Notes: generated by a model from the letters alone, not told the origin. A stretch of DNA of 64,000 bases from a bacterium (GCA_024742285.1 JANSYR010000012.1:179686-243685), one strand, 5' to 3'. Shown: positions 37,501 through 47,800, counted from the stretch's first letter. Made by a program: numbers and translations.

Positions 37501-38574
37501 CTGTTGCACGATTACGTCCAGTACGGACTCCTGACCTGGCCTTCCCTCGGAAGCTTCGTCTCTTCCTGCGCCCACCCTCGACCATGCGTCTGCTTCGTCG
37601 AGGGAGTCGACAATGATGAGAAAAGGAGCTGCGGGCGGAGGCAAAGCAGTGGTCGGTTCTACGATGAGTTGCCTGAACGCGTCTGACGCCGAGGAGCGTC
37701 GGCGCTCTGGCTCCCTCACCGCAAGCACCGCATCGTATCCAGGCAATCGGGCGTGAAGCTGCGCTACCAAGGCGGCGACGAACTGCTGGGGATCAAGCGA
37801 CGCCGTATTCTGTCGAATGCAGAAATGCAGAGCGACGACGTCACTACGGCGGGTCAAAGCTGCCGCGATCGCGCTTTTGCCGAGGCCCGGCGCGGCGACC
37901 ACGACAAACGCGCGTTTCTTCGAGTTCTCCAGCCATCGATCGATCTCGGATCTCAGCCACACGCGCCCCACGAAATTCTGCGTGAACTTCGCGATCTCTA
38001 CCGAGAAATCTATCGGTGATACCCCGCCGACCATAGAAAGTAGTGGGGCTTTCAGTGCGTGCTCGTCGCCGTCCAAGAACCGAAGCAGGGCTGATAGACC
38101 CGTCTCGTACCTTTCCGAGAAATCGACCCAGTTTCGGCGGGCCAAGAGCAGTGTCGGCTTCACGTTCGAATCGGACTCGATTCGGATTGGCACCACCTGC
38201 CTGTTTTCATTGATCGCGTAGACGATCTCGTCTCGGCAAACGCTGTCTTCTTCGACCGAACGCGGTGACATGATCGCCGCCACTACGCGAGACGACTGGA
38301 TCCCTCGCTCGATTCTTACGTCGAAGTCAGCCCCTGATTCGATGCTCTCCAAGTCGAGCCACACCGATTGGCCGTGTTTCTTCAAGTCCCGCGCCAAGCG
38401 CTCCGCGAACCCGCGCGCGTCCTTTCGGCCATAGCTGAGAAAAACCGATTCGCTCTTGCGCGTCCCCGACTCCCCCGATGATGGCTTGGGCTCGCGCGGA
38501 AGTTGACCGTGTGTCCCGCAGACCCAGAAATCCCCGATCTGGGTGGCTTGGCGCTGACACCGGGGGCAGATCAT
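34579..38574 (-). CDS. TIR-NACHT-WD40 receptor-like protein with N-terminal zinc ribbon
   Basis: I chose the ATG at 38574 (GGAGG 9 nt upstream; MICPRC start) over the in-frame ATG at 38622. The product has 1331 residues. Residues 1-22 hold CPRC...C, a small zinc-ribbon-like start. The TIR domain (43-165) has SVFLSYGRKD and a candidate catalytic Glu at about 116 (CRDEIVYA), as in NAD-cleaving TIRs. The NACHT/STAND NTPase has a P-loop APGLGKS (228-234) and FLIIVDSLDEAD. A helical linker leads to at least 12 WD40 blades of about 42 residues (SGSWDKTVCVWD, SGSRDNTLRLWD), unusually similar to each other. The WD40 part should recognise a ligand, the NTPase oligomerise and the TIR act. Confidence 0.88.
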   Translation of the reverse strand: MICPRCQRQATQIGDFWVCGTHGQLPREPKPSSGESGTRKSESVFLSYGRKDARGFAERLARDLKKHGQSVWLDLESIESGADFDVRIERGIQSSRVVAAIMSPRSVEEDSVCRDEIVYAINENRQVVPIRIESDSNVKPTLLLARRNWVDFSERYETGLSALLRFLDGDEHALKAPLLSMVGGVSPIDFSVEIAKFTQNFVGRVWLRSEIDRWLENSKKRAFVVVAAPGLGKSAIAAALTRRSDVVALHFCIRQNTASLDPQQFVAALVAQLHARLPGYDAVLAVREPERRRSSASDAFRQLIVEPTTALPPPAAPFLIIVDSLDEADAWSRVGAGRDEASEGRPGQESVLDVIVQQAPDLPPWLRIIATTRPEDSVVKRLRTFDVLELMASRNENKLDLIDYISARVASGSVRDEPAAIRDLIINRVEELASGLFLYAKLVLDELEQGTLELDDLGQLMPELEDFYAVSFARRYADIAVYNTRIRPLLRAFVAARAPLPFSTIRGVIDESAETANQYLLELRAFLEANRDADDDCYQLFHKSIRDWLVNRQAAGEFWCDETEAEIQLAAACWKEYMAGVDGMSPYALRHLPAHLLNTGDWESLVSILLDLQYLERRTTAGQIFELVADFRRTSEALPKSHRTHRVVTLLSKALGRDVHFIARHAADYPQGLFQSLWNSCWWYDSVEAESYYEAEASTGLAAASAGENLSNLLERWRTEREAAAPGFIWLRAMRPPSVHLGTDQLAVLRGHGRSVTSVSADRDGSRIASSSDDNSVRIWNAETGDTHAVLQGHDQQVECVSFSHNQSAVVSGSWDNTVCVWDVEAKAARTVIEGHEGYVASVCFNPDDSRVVSGSWDKTVCVWDADTGERCSVLKGHDRGVTSVSMSSDGKRIASGSWDSTVRIWNAQTGRIELVLRGHEDSVTSVSFSPDSARIVSGSRDNTLRLWDVETGDLMACLRGHDRGVMSASFSPDGTRIISGSLDKTVRTWNATTGETQAIFRGHERGVNSVSFIGNGDRFASGSSDSTARVWDSEIGRQHAQLIGHEDSVRSMTISPDGARVATGSRDRTIRIWDARTGRTNEVLRGHSHEVTSASFGPDGTTIVSGSMDKTARVWTISRGEERVVFRRHQGEVWTVAGSPRGDRAASGSTDKSVRIWDTDSGHQYAALLGHEDSVRCVAYSPDGCFIVSGSLDRTVRVWDARTGSIQSVLVGHARGVMHVSISPDGTRIISRDLENSVIVWDVRSGQAIEQFDSDTDIVPDWSRPSHGVFVAATQDMDLVIRRRLHDTPIAWFAESPRRHFAALPDGRTWAGVSGSTHFQLIALEGSQRR

Positions 38575-38897
38575 CGATCGCGGCCTCCGTTGGTTGACAC
38601 GCTGCGCGGCGACATGAGGCATCCGGATTGTTCAATGCGTCGTGAACGCATCTGCATCTGAGACACGTAGCCCTCCGGTTGGGGCCCATAATCGATGCGC
38701 GAAGTATAGCGCCGGTCCGATCTCGCAAGTGGTGGCGATCCGATATCGGCGGAGCGACTCTGTAGGTCACGGCTCGGAGCGTTCACCTTGCGAACGCGGC
38801 ATCGGACGCGATAGAGCCTGGGGTCGTCGCTGTCGGAACGGGCTCGAAAGCGTGCGCTTGAGAGTCTGGCGACCCGACGACTACGATTGGAAGCCGA
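38575..38897. promoter_or_regulatory. Divergent intergenic region between TIR-NACHT-WD40 and FtsA-like genes
   Basis: A space of 323 bp separates two divergent genes, so both promoters should be here. No clear operator palindrome or consensus promoter was found by eye. Confidence 0.35.
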
Positions 38898-40136
38898 ATG
38901 AAACGGAAAGACGGAGTCATTGTCGGGATCGACATCGGGACGACAAGGATCTGTGTGGCCGTAGGCGAAGAAACGGAGGCTGGTCTCGACATCATCGGTG
39001 TTGGGACTCATCCGAGCCAGGGAGTGCGAAGGGGCGTCGTAGTCGACTCAGACGCGGCCGCCGGATCGATCAAGCAAGCGATTGAGCAAGCCGAAGCGAT
39101 GTCTGGCTGCGAGATCACGTCAGCATATGCGGGTATCTCCGGAAGTCACATTCAATCATTCAATTCCCACGGGATCGTCGCGGTCAAGGATCGAGAGGTT
39201 CGCGATGGAGATGTCAGACGCGTCATCGACGTGGCCAAGGCTACTTCCATTCCGATGGATCGCGAGGTCATTCATGTGATTCCGCAAGAGTTCATCCTCG
39301 ATGACCAGGATGGGATCCGTGAGCCACTAGGAATGACCGGAGTTCGCCTCGAGGTGAAGGTCCATATCGTTACGGCTCACGTGACCGCAGCGCAGCAGGT
39401 AACAGAGTGCTGTAACCGAGCCGGGATCAATGTGGCTGATGTCGTGCTCGGAGCAGGAGCGACCGCATCTTCGGTTCTTTCGGATGACGAACGCGAGCTA
39501 GGCGTGTGCATGCTCGACATCGGTGGGGGTACCACCGATATTGCGGTCTTCGGTGGCGGTTCGGTCAAACACACTTCGGTTCTGGACATGGGCGCTTGCG
39601 ATTTCTCGGAAGACATCGCAGCCAATCTAGGAACGTCATTCGAGGTCACGGATCGCTGCAAGGAGGAGTCGAGCTTCGTGTCGGTAGTCGACTCCGCGGA
39701 CGTCGCTGACCTCACGGAGTCGAGCGTAGGTGGAGATGAGGAACGTGAAGTCGCCCGCCATGCGATGCGCCAGACGATTGATGCTCGTGCAGGGCAGGTC
39801 TTGACGGAGGCGCTGTCGAGGCTGTCTGAGGACGGCTTCGACGATCGAAATTTGTGCGGGGTTGTACTTACTGGTGGTGGGGCAGAGCTCGCAGGGCTTC
39901 TGGAGAGAGCCGAGAAGGAGTTCGGGCTTCCGACGCGAATCGGATCAGTGATCAAGGTATCTAGCTCCGGAAACCTCGAGCTGGATCCGACATGGGCAAC
40001 GGCGGTTGGACTCGCGCTGTTTGGTACGTGGCAACAGCGAACGAGTCGCTCAAGCCGTTTCCGAATTCGGGATGAATCGATCTTTGGGCGAGTGAAGCAG
40101 CGGATGCGCGACTGGTTTTTCGCCGAGTTTGACTGA
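38898..40136 (+). CDS. FtsA-like actin-family ATPase (paralog in accessory island)
   Basis: The 412-residue protein aligns throughout with FtsA: phosphate-1 loop GIDIGTTRICV, GVGTHPSQGVRRGVVV (1C-subdomain entry), GSHIQSFNSHG, HVIPQEFILDDQDGI, phosphate-2 LDIGGGTTDIAVF, adenosine loop VVLTGGGAELAG, and a terminal amphipathic helix FGRVKQRMRDWFFAEF resembling the FtsA membrane-targeting helix. The usual division-cluster neighbours (ftsQ, ftsZ, mur genes) are absent. Instead it lies between a TIR-NACHT receptor and a second FtsA-like gene. It is probably a repurposed paralog; the housekeeping ftsA should be elsewhere. Confidence 0.82.
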   Translation: MKRKDGVIVGIDIGTTRICVAVGEETEAGLDIIGVGTHPSQGVRRGVVVDSDAAAGSIKQAIEQAEAMSGCEITSAYAGISGSHIQSFNSHGIVAVKDREVRDGDVRRVIDVAKATSIPMDREVIHVIPQEFILDDQDGIREPLGMTGVRLEVKVHIVTAHVTAAQQVTECCNRAGINVADVVLGAGATASSVLSDDERELGVCMLDIGGGTTDIAVFGGGSVKHTSVLDMGACDFSEDIAANLGTSFEVTDRCKEESSFVSVVDSADVADLTESSVGGDEEREVARHAMRQTIDARAGQVLTEALSRLSEDGFDDRNLCGVVLTGGGAELAGLLERAEKEFGLPTRIGSVIKVSSSGNLELDPTWATAVGLALFGTWQQRTSRSSRFRIRDESIFGRVKQRMRDWFFAEFD

Positions 40137-40855
40137 TCGAGAGTGGGTACGCAGCGCCGCGGTCGAATCAGATTCGTCGACTCTTGCGAGCCCTCGACAG
40201 TGTGCGATTAGTTGGCCGAACTCAGGGAATGGAAGATTCAGTTTGCCGGACGAGATGCCGATTATGCGTCTCGGCTTGCATCTCCCGAATGGGATCGTCT
40301 GGCTCAGCCGGGATTGGGCGTTCAAGGTGTCTTTTCGGTACAGCCGGTATCTGCTATCTGCGAATCCGATAGCGAGCGACCTGCCGCGCAGAGAGTGCAC
40401 TTCTCTGGGCGCGCTTCAGTAGGCCCTCCGCTTCCGCATGTTCGGCGGGCTCGACCGGGTAGGACGCGAAGTCGTTCAGGGCGGAGGCGAGCCTGGTTGG
40501 CGGGGCCTTCGTTGGGAATTCGGGGGTACGCCGGTCCGGCCGGGCGGCTCCCTATAGGTTGCATCCGCACGCAGGTGCTCCACAAGGTTGTCGCGTCAGA
40601 CCGCGATTCTCAGTTGCGTCCGGCCGTGCTGCCGGGAGGATTCGAGTCCGAGGCCCCGGTTGGGAAGGCTCGGCTCCTTCCGGTTGAATCCCCCGTCATC
40701 GACGAGCCAATCGGGTCCGCGCCGATCGAGCGGCTGAAAGCAGATTGCCCGCAGGGGGCGGGAGATCCCCGACCACTGTACCTTTCGACTGATACGGCGG
40801 CGTGCAACTCGTGCCGATGGGTCGCGTCGCGAATTTGCGGGTACCCGTACGCATC
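40137..40855. other. Intergenic space between the two FtsA-like genes
   Basis: About 720 bp holds no ORF with convincing protein-like composition on either strand. A small GC-rich segment around 40430-40560 is Pro/Arg/Gly-rich in all frames. I see no repeat, tRNA or terminator that I can support. Confidence 0.4.
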
Positions 40856-43033
40856 ATGGAACCTCTCTTCGTTGCATGGGATTTCGAGGCTCGTGGCGTT
40901 CGGGACTATCTCGACGCCTTCTACCGGCTGAGAGATTCGTACGAGCTCGACCCGATGATTCCCAGCGTTGGAGGTGTCGCTCCGGGGCTGATCTGGGAGG
41001 AGTCGATCCAAGCCAACATCCGGTCCGCTCGCTTCTTCGCGGCGTTTCTCGACCTGCCGAATGTGAATACTGCCATGGAGCTGGGGTTCGCATTGTCCGC
41101 CCCCGGCGATCGTCGTGTTCTCCAGACGTATCGCGGCGCGACACGACCGGAATGGCTCTCGAGCCGTCCCTTCAGTCTATACGCGCAGGAGCGGGCGCCC
41201 GACGTACCGTTCAGCGCGCGCGACGGTTCGGGCTTCGATCGACTCATCATCGAGCGAAGCGCGCCGCCTCCCCCTTCCGGACGGCGCGGAATACCCAACC
41301 GGACTATCCTTCTCTGTCCTCGGGAAACCGGAGGGGATCGTGTTGCGCTCGTTGCGCACGCAGCGATCGACGAGCTCGAGATCGTCGATTCGTCAGACCT
41401 CGATCATGCGGCGCTCGTACACCTTCTGCGTTCCGCGGATAGCGTGATCTGGGCAATTCCGCCGGCGCTGGACCACGAGCGGGACGGCGCGGCCAACGCT
41501 GGCATGGCCTTCATTGCGGGCTATGCCCTCGGATTGGGACTCGACCTGCGGGTGCTTGTTCCCTCGCAGGGTGTCCGACCGATCGCGGACGTGGAGAGCT
41601 TCAGAGGGGCCAGGCACGAGGATCTCGGCCAGTTCCTCGACTTCGTCGTTCAGTGGGCCGAGGAGTTTCGCGACGAGCGGAGAGTCGCTCGTGTCTCGTC
41701 GACGAATCCGGACGAAAGCTACTCGGACCCCGCCTCGCTGACGAACGCGCCCTTGCCGATTGCGCAAATTCGCCCCCGACGATCGACTTCCTCGCGGCGG
41801 GCCCTGGGCACTGTCGCAGCGGGACTGGACATCGGGACCAGCAAAATCTGCGTGGTCGCCGTCGATGGTGAGTGCGAGGGTGACGTCGCGAGCGTAGTCG
41901 GGGTCGGGACGCATCCCTCTCGGGGACTCCGGAAGGGAGTAGTCGTCGACATCGAGGCGACGATCGAGTCCGTTCGCGCAGCGGTCGAAGAGGCCGAGTT
42001 GATGGCCGACTGCGAGATTCGCGAAGTCTGCGTCGGAATCGCTGGGGGGCACATCCGTGCAATCAACTCCCGAGGATCGGCGCCGATCCGGACCGGCGAA
42101 GTGACTGAGCGCGACGTCCAGAGCGTCTTCGAGGCAGCCAAGGCGGTCGCCGTCCCGCTGGATCGTGAGATATTGCTCGCCCTTCCGCAGGAGTATCTCG
42201 TCGACGGGGAGTCGGTTCGGGGCAACCCGGTCGGCAAACTGGGGGAGGGATTGGAAGTTCGTCTTCATATCGTTTCGGGAGCCGTGACGGCAGCAACCAA
42301 CCTCGTGAAGATCGCAAACAAGGCCGGTCTCGACGTCTCAGACATCGTGCTGGACCCGATGGCGTCCTCCGCCGCGGCGTTGACCGAGAACGAGCGGGAT
42401 CTAGGCGTATGTCTGATCGACATCGGCGGCGGGACCGCGGACATCGCACGCTTCTCCCGTGGGGCGATCGAACATTCTGCCGTTCTCGGCATGGGCGGAT
42501 ATCAGATGTCGAATGACATTGCGGTCGGTCTTCGTACTCCGTTCGATGAAGCAGAGCGGATCAAGAAGAGGTTCGGCTCCGCCTCCGCGCGGCATGTCGA
42601 GGGTGAAGACGTCATTCGCCTGGCATCAGTCGGAGGACGTCCGCCGCGTGAGATCTCACGAAGAATACTCTGCGAGATCATTGAATCTCGTGTCGAAGAG
42701 ATCCTCGGACTGTGCCGGAGCGAGATTCTCATGGATCGACTCCAGGACGACCTGGGCGCCGGCATCGTGCTCACCGGAGGGGCCTCGAAGCTCCCAGGAA
42801 TTGGGGACTTCGCGGGCAAGCTCTTCGAGGCGCCCGTTCGGATCGGATCGCCGTGCAACGTCGGTGGACTCACCGACGTCGTGAACGGTCCCATGTACTC
42901 GACGGGTGTTGGACTCGCGTTGCATGCCCGATCGCTGCGTCCGTACCGACCGCGATTTCCCGTTCGGGGCAATTGGTCGTTCAGTCGAGTGCTCGATCGA
43001 ATGCGTGATTGGTACAACCAGGAGTTTGACTGA
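40856..43033 (+). CDS. Deoxyribosyltransferase/TIR-like domains fused to FtsA-like actin ATPase
   Basis: The ATG at 40856 gives the natural domain start; in-frame starts at 40802 and 40817 exist, and no candidate has a good ribosome site. Residues 3-110 resemble a nucleoside deoxyribosyltransferase/TIR-like fold (LFVAWDF, ESIQANIRSARFFAAFLD, NVNTAMELGFAL with Glu75). Residues 148-275 may be a second, similar unit (TILLCPRE, a SADSVIWAI strand, AGMAFIAGYALGLGLDLRVL). From about 321 to 725 it is FtsA: GLDIGTSKICVV, GVGTHPSRGLRKGVVV, ALPQEYLVDG, LIDIGGGTADIARF, VLTGGASKLPG and the amphipathic end FSRVLDRMRDWYNQEF. I know of no standard family with this fusion. Confidence 0.75.
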   Translation: MEPLFVAWDFEARGVRDYLDAFYRLRDSYELDPMIPSVGGVAPGLIWEESIQANIRSARFFAAFLDLPNVNTAMELGFALSAPGDRRVLQTYRGATRPEWLSSRPFSLYAQERAPDVPFSARDGSGFDRLIIERSAPPPPSGRRGIPNRTILLCPRETGGDRVALVAHAAIDELEIVDSSDLDHAALVHLLRSADSVIWAIPPALDHERDGAANAGMAFIAGYALGLGLDLRVLVPSQGVRPIADVESFRGARHEDLGQFLDFVVQWAEEFRDERRVARVSSTNPDESYSDPASLTNAPLPIAQIRPRRSTSSRRALGTVAAGLDIGTSKICVVAVDGECEGDVASVVGVGTHPSRGLRKGVVVDIEATIESVRAAVEEAELMADCEIREVCVGIAGGHIRAINSRGSAPIRTGEVTERDVQSVFEAAKAVAVPLDREILLALPQEYLVDGESVRGNPVGKLGEGLEVRLHIVSGAVTAATNLVKIANKAGLDVSDIVLDPMASSAAALTENERDLGVCLIDIGGGTADIARFSRGAIEHSAVLGMGGYQMSNDIAVGLRTPFDEAERIKKRFGSASARHVEGEDVIRLASVGGRPPREISRRILCEIIESRVEEILGLCRSEILMDRLQDDLGAGIVLTGGASKLPGIGDFAGKLFEAPVRIGSPCNVGGLTDVVNGPMYSTGVGLALHARSLRPYRPRFPVRGNWSFSRVLDRMRDWYNQEFD

Positions 43034-43159
43034 TTCATGTCGCTCGAGCGCGAGTCGGAGAAGCGCCGCATGACCACAGGAGCCGAATTAGGCATTCGCG
43101 ACATGTAGAAGCGACGAGACTTCAGTCGTTCCGGTACGGTGCCAAGACTCGATCGACGC

Positions 43160-43575
43160 CTACGCTGCTATCGCGTAGTAGCGAAGTATTCCGCCGAGAC
43201 TTTCACGCCACTCGACCGGACTGCTACGGGCAAGATCATCGTCGCGCCGGTCGATCAGTCGGTTGCCGATCCCCTTGTGGTTCCGCTTTCGGTGATAGCG
43301 CTCGACGTACTCGCTGACGACTCGGCGAAGGATCGCGTTCCCCGATCGGAATCACCTGGGCGACGCACTCGGACTTCGCCGATCGAACGAACCGCCCTGC
43401 GTATGCGTTCAGATTGGGGCTTTGGACAGGGAGCTCCACGGGATCGATGCCTGCGCGTCTCGGAGATTCAGCGAACGCGCGAGTGAACAGCGGGTCGCGA
43501 CCGTGGATCAAGTATCGGCAATCCAACAGAAAGCCGTCTTCGCGATCGACCAGATTCCGGGTGATTCGCTGCATC
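43160..43575 (-). pseudogene. Decayed transposase (integrase-core type), 3' part
   Basis: On the minus strand one frame reads [20 protein letters not shown] and [20 protein letters not shown], close to the rve-type core 'RD..FT.AF...P.ANA.AERWV.S...E'. Around 43320 the sense passes to another frame, [20 protein letters not shown], ending at the TAG at 43160, which matches the usual C-terminal HY..ERPHQGLGNRL segment. A frameshift and the missing N-terminal half make it non-functional. The intact IS3-type element begins right at its truncated side. Confidence 0.7.
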
Positions 43576-43643
43576 TGACATGCCCCCGGAGAACTGAGGC
43601 GTTTTGAATTCCAATCCGCCGATGGATACGATTGGCGGACTGG

Positions 43644-43910
43644 ATGAAGCGCAGCAGATTCAGTGAAGAGCAGATCGTCGACGCGTTGAAGCGGGTCGAG
43701 AACGGCCGAGGGATACCAGAACTCGTTCGAGAGCTCGGGATCACGGAGACGACCTTCTGCCGATGGCGCCGGAAGTACGGCGGCATGGAGGTCTCGGACC
43801 CGCGGCGGCTGAAGGAGCTCGAGGAAGAGAACCGGAAGCGCAAGCTGATGGTGGCCGACCAAGCGCTCGGCATCGTCGCGCTCAAAGACTTCGTCTCGAA
43901 GAAATGGTGA
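43644..43910 (+). CDS. IS3-family transposase OrfA
   Basis: This 88-residue protein has the helix-turn-helix layout of IS3 Orf[18 protein letters not shown], then [20 protein letters not shown] as the DNA-recognition helix pair, and a leucine-zipper-like tail [20 protein letters not shown]. The ATG at 43644 is preferred; an upstream TTG at 43632 would add four residues. Its end overlaps the OrfB start (ATGGTGA), as expected for the programmed or coupled OrfA-OrfB arrangement. Intact, but it cannot act alone because OrfB is broken. Confidence 0.85.
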   Translation: MKRSRFSEEQIVDALKRVENGRGIPELVRELGITETTFCRWRRKYGGMEVSDPRRLKELEEENRKRKLMVADQALGIVALKDFVSKKW

Positions 43911-44725
43911 AGCCGAAGGCCGAGAGAGCGGCGGTTCACCGTGCGCAGGAGGCCCACGGTCTCAGCGAACGCCGTGCCTGGCGACTGGTCGGGATCGGAT
44001 GTCGGAGCTTGAACTACCAGGCTCGTCCGGATCGCGACGGGGAACTCCGCGAGCGGCTGCAAGAGCTGGCGTCGAAGTGGCGTCGGTTCGGCTATCGCGG
44101 CCTGCGTCGTCTCTTTAGGTGAGAGGGCTGGGAGATCAACCAGAAGCGCGCCTACCGGGTCTATCGCGAGATTGGGCTACAGGTGCGTCGACGGAAGCGG
44201 AGGCGTCTCAAGCGGGCTCCGCGCGGCCCCATGCCGCTGCCCTCGTCTCGCAACGAGGTCTGGGCGATGGACTTCGTCCACGACGCCCTGGTCGACGGCC
44301 GCAGGATCCGCGCGCTTACGATCGTCGATCTCTGCACGAGAGAGGCGCCGTGGATCGAGTTCTCGACCTCGATCCCGGGGGACCGAGTCGTTCGCATGCT
44401 CGCGCGGCTCGGGGAAGTCCATGGACTTCCCCGGCGGATCACATGCGACAACGGTCCCGAGTTCGTGAACCTTGCGCTCACGACCTGGGCAGAGGATCGT
44501 GGGATCGATCTTGACTACATCGAGCCCGGGGAGCCAGCGCAAATCGCCTTTGCCGAGAGCTTCTACGGGACGCTCCGAGGCGAATGCCTGAACGAGCACG
44601 GGTTCACGAGTCTTCGCGCTGCCCGGCGGAAGTTCGAGGCATGGCGGAGGCGTAAGAACGAGTAACGACCTCACGGCTCATTGGGCGAGCTGACGCCGAG
44701 GGAGTTCGCAGCAGGGCTGGCATAG
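43904..44725 (+). pseudogene. IS3-family transposase OrfB with two in-frame stops
   Basis: A single frame from the ATG at 43904 encodes the full OrfB: HTH_21-type start ([20 protein letters not shown]), then the DDE core with Asp in VWAMDFVHDAL, Asp in ITCDNGPEF and Glu in IAFAESFYGTLRGECLN, and the end RPHGSLGELTPREFAAGLA-stop at 44725. Two nonsense codons interrupt it: TGA at 44120-44122 (where CGA is expected before EGWEIN) and TAA at 44663-44665 (before RPHGSL). No frameshift is needed to join the pieces, so the inactivation is by point mutation and recent on this scale. Confidence 0.82.
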
Positions 44726-44843
44726 CGACTGCCCCAGTTGATAGGGGCACGTCAGAACGAGCACGCGATTGGGCACGAAGTCAGAGCGGACCGCCTCAGC
44801 CAGCACCGCGAGCATGTAGACTGTCGAGCGCAAGCGGGCCCAG

Positions 44844-47800
44844 ATGTCCTCTCAAACTCCGCGGGGGGCGTCTCGAGTCAACCCGTCGACGAGTGAACGC
44901 ATGGCGATTCGCAGGATCTTCCTCTCATACTCACGCGACGATGACGAACCATTCGTTCGGCGACTATTCGACGATCTCACTGATGCAGGATTCGACGTCT
45001 GGTTCGACCGCGAGTCCATCGAATCGCGAGCGCTGAGCTTCTACCAGGAAATCCAGGACGCGATCTCGCGATGTGACCGTCTGCTCCTGGTGCTCGGTCC
45101 GAACGCCGTGAAATCGGACTACGTCAACCAGGAGTGGCGATTCGCACTCGAGACCGGCACATGCGTGAACCCGATCCTGCGCGCCGGTCGACCCGACAGC
45201 AACGACGACGCCTACGTTCTCGTCCCTGAAGAACTCTTTTTTCTCCACGTGGAAGACTTTCGAAGCGACGCCGACTACGCAGTCGCGCTGCGTAGTCTGA
45301 CTCGGCAGCTGTCGGAGCCGTTGCCAGACATCGGAAAGCTGGTCGCCGTTCCGACACTGCCCGGCACGGTCGTCCGCAATCGCGAGCGTTTGACGGAACT
45401 TCGCGATCACCTCCTCCTTGCAGTCAGAACGCCGACGGTCGAAAGCGGAGAAGAGATGCGCATCAGCATCCACGGGATGGGTGGTATCGGGAAGAGTGTG
45501 CTGGCAAACTCTCTTGCGAGAGACCACGAGGTCAGACTTGCTTTCCCCGACGGAGTGTATTGGATTCCGGTTGGCCGGAGCCCGAGACTCCTTGACCTCC
45601 AGCGCCAGCTGATCGTCGCGCTGGGAGACGACACCGCCGTCGACGACATTCCCTCCGCGCTCCAGCGGCTCCGCGAACTCATCTCGGATCGGAGACTGCT
45701 CTTGATCCTGGACGACGTCTGGGAGCGTGCGCACGCAGAGGCATTCGACATCGTCGCTCCGCGCTCCAGGCTTCTGCTGACGACGCGGGATGCAGGTTTT
45801 TCCGCCGCATTCGCGGGGAAGTCGTACGCCGTTCAGTCCCCCAGCCAGGAGGAAGCGGTCTCGATTCTTGCGAGATCGTCCGAACAGTCTGCCGGGCAAC
45901 TGCCCGAGGCGGCGCGCGACGTCGCGGAGGCCTGCGGAAGGTTGCCTCTCGCTTTGTCTCTCTGTGGCGGCATGGCGAGAAAGGGCGCGCCGTGGGATCG
46001 GATCCTTCGACTCCTGAGAGATGCGCGCCTCGAGCTCGTCAGGGACCGGCATCGAGTTCAGGCGTCGCATCAGAATCTCTGGAATGTGATCGAAGTCAGT
46101 GTCCGTGAGCTCGAGGCCGATGAACAGGACCGCCTCGCCGAACTCGCCACTTTTCTTGGTAACCAAGGGACGCCCGAGGCGGCCGTCGCAACCTTGTGGT
46201 CCCACAGCGGCGAGCTCGACGAACTCTCGACCGGGGACCTGCTGGACGAACTGCGGGACCGCTCTCTCGTGCGGCTCGACCTTCCGGTGTCGGTCGAGGA
46301 TGAACGACTCGGCCGAGTGGTGTTCGTCCACGATCTCGTCTTTAATTTCTCGAGCCGGAAACTCACGGATAGACTCGGCGAGCATCGTTCTCCGGATGAT
46401 TCGCTGCTCGAAGCGTATCGATCGAACTGCCCGAACGGTTGGAGCTCGGGCCCGAACGATGGCTACTACTTCGAGAATCTTCCGCGCCATCTTCATCTGT
46501 CGGGTCGGGGCGAGGAACTGGGCGACGTCCTGCTCGACATGGACTTCGTGGAGGCCAAGCTCTCCGCAACGGGCGTCTGGCCCTTGACGCAAGACTACGA
46601 TCTCGCACTCGGGGGATCGGAGGGCGAGAGGGGCCGTGAACTCCGGGTGTTGCAGCGAGTTCTCGAGTTCTCCTCCCAAGCACTCACCGAGGATCCCGCC
46701 TTTCTGCGCGGCCAGATCATCGGGCGCGCACTCCGAATGGAGAGCCCGGTACATTCGCGACTGATCGAACGTACGACTGCGATGCGCGGCGCACCCTGGC
46801 TTCGACCCGTCCTCCCGGCGCTGCACTCACCCGAGGATGGCGCTCGGCGTGTCTTCTCCGGTCATAGCGGAGACGTAAGGTGCGTCGCGATGAATCGGGA
46901 CGCGACACGCTTCGTCTCCGGAGGTGGAAGGCTCGGCGACGGCTGGATCTGGCAATGGGATCTGGACTCCGGACTGGGCGAACCGGTCTGCCGCCAGTTC
47001 GGAGGCGTACGGTCGATTGCGTTGACCCCGGACGGATCGACCGCGATGTGGACATCCGGACAAAGCGAGGATCTGGCGATCATCGTCTGGAATCTCGACG
47101 CGAAATCGCTCGTTCGGCGGATGATTGGTCACGAGAAAGGGATCGAGGCTCTGGTCGTTTCACCAGACGCCGAGCGCGTCGCCTCGGGTTCGTGGGACGA
47201 GACGATTCGTATATGGGATCTGAGGTCGGGAGAACTGATCGCCACACTCTCCGCACACGGAGGCCCGGTCACGTCCCTCTCCATGAGCGCGGACGGGAGG
47301 TGGCTCGCTTCGGGCTCGCACGACAAGACCGTCAAGATCTGGTCCATGGACACCCTCTCGGTCGTGGCCTCGATCGGCCAAGAGAGCAGGGCCTCCAGCG
47401 TCCAGATCTCGCCGGCGGGTGACAAGATCCTCGTGGGAGGGGCGAACGGGACGATTCGAGTCTCTCGAATCGAAACGGGAGAGATCTGCGACGAGCTGAT
47501 GGGCCACACCCGAGAGGTCACTTCGATCGCGGTCGACGCCTCGGGTCGACTTGCGGTCTCGGGTTCGCGGGACGAGACCATTCGGGTGTGGGATCTCGAT
47601 CAGGGCGCAACGACCCACACGATACGAGAAGGCTACGGCGTCAATGCGATCGCGCTCGACCCGAACGGCCAGTTCGTGCTGAGCGCATCACAGTCCCGGG
47701 TCATTCGGATGTGGGATCTCCCCGATGATTCGAGGGGGCGGACCGATGTCGGCGTGGGCGACTCACGGGTCGGCTGCGTTGCCGTGACCCGAGATGGCTC

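Larger units (their letters stand above)
43576..44754 (+). mobile_element. IS3-family insertion sequence, complete ends, inactivated
   Basis: Imperfect terminal inverted repeats bound the element. The left end is TGACATGCCCCCGGAGAACT (43576-43595); the right end, read inward on the other strand, is TGACGTGCCCCTATCAACTG (44754-44735). The two share the first ten positions with one change. Between them are overlapping OrfA and OrfB frames in the standard IS3 order. Length is about 1180 bp. No 3-4 bp target duplication is evident (flanks ATC and GAA). OrfB carries two stop codons. Confidence 0.8.
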
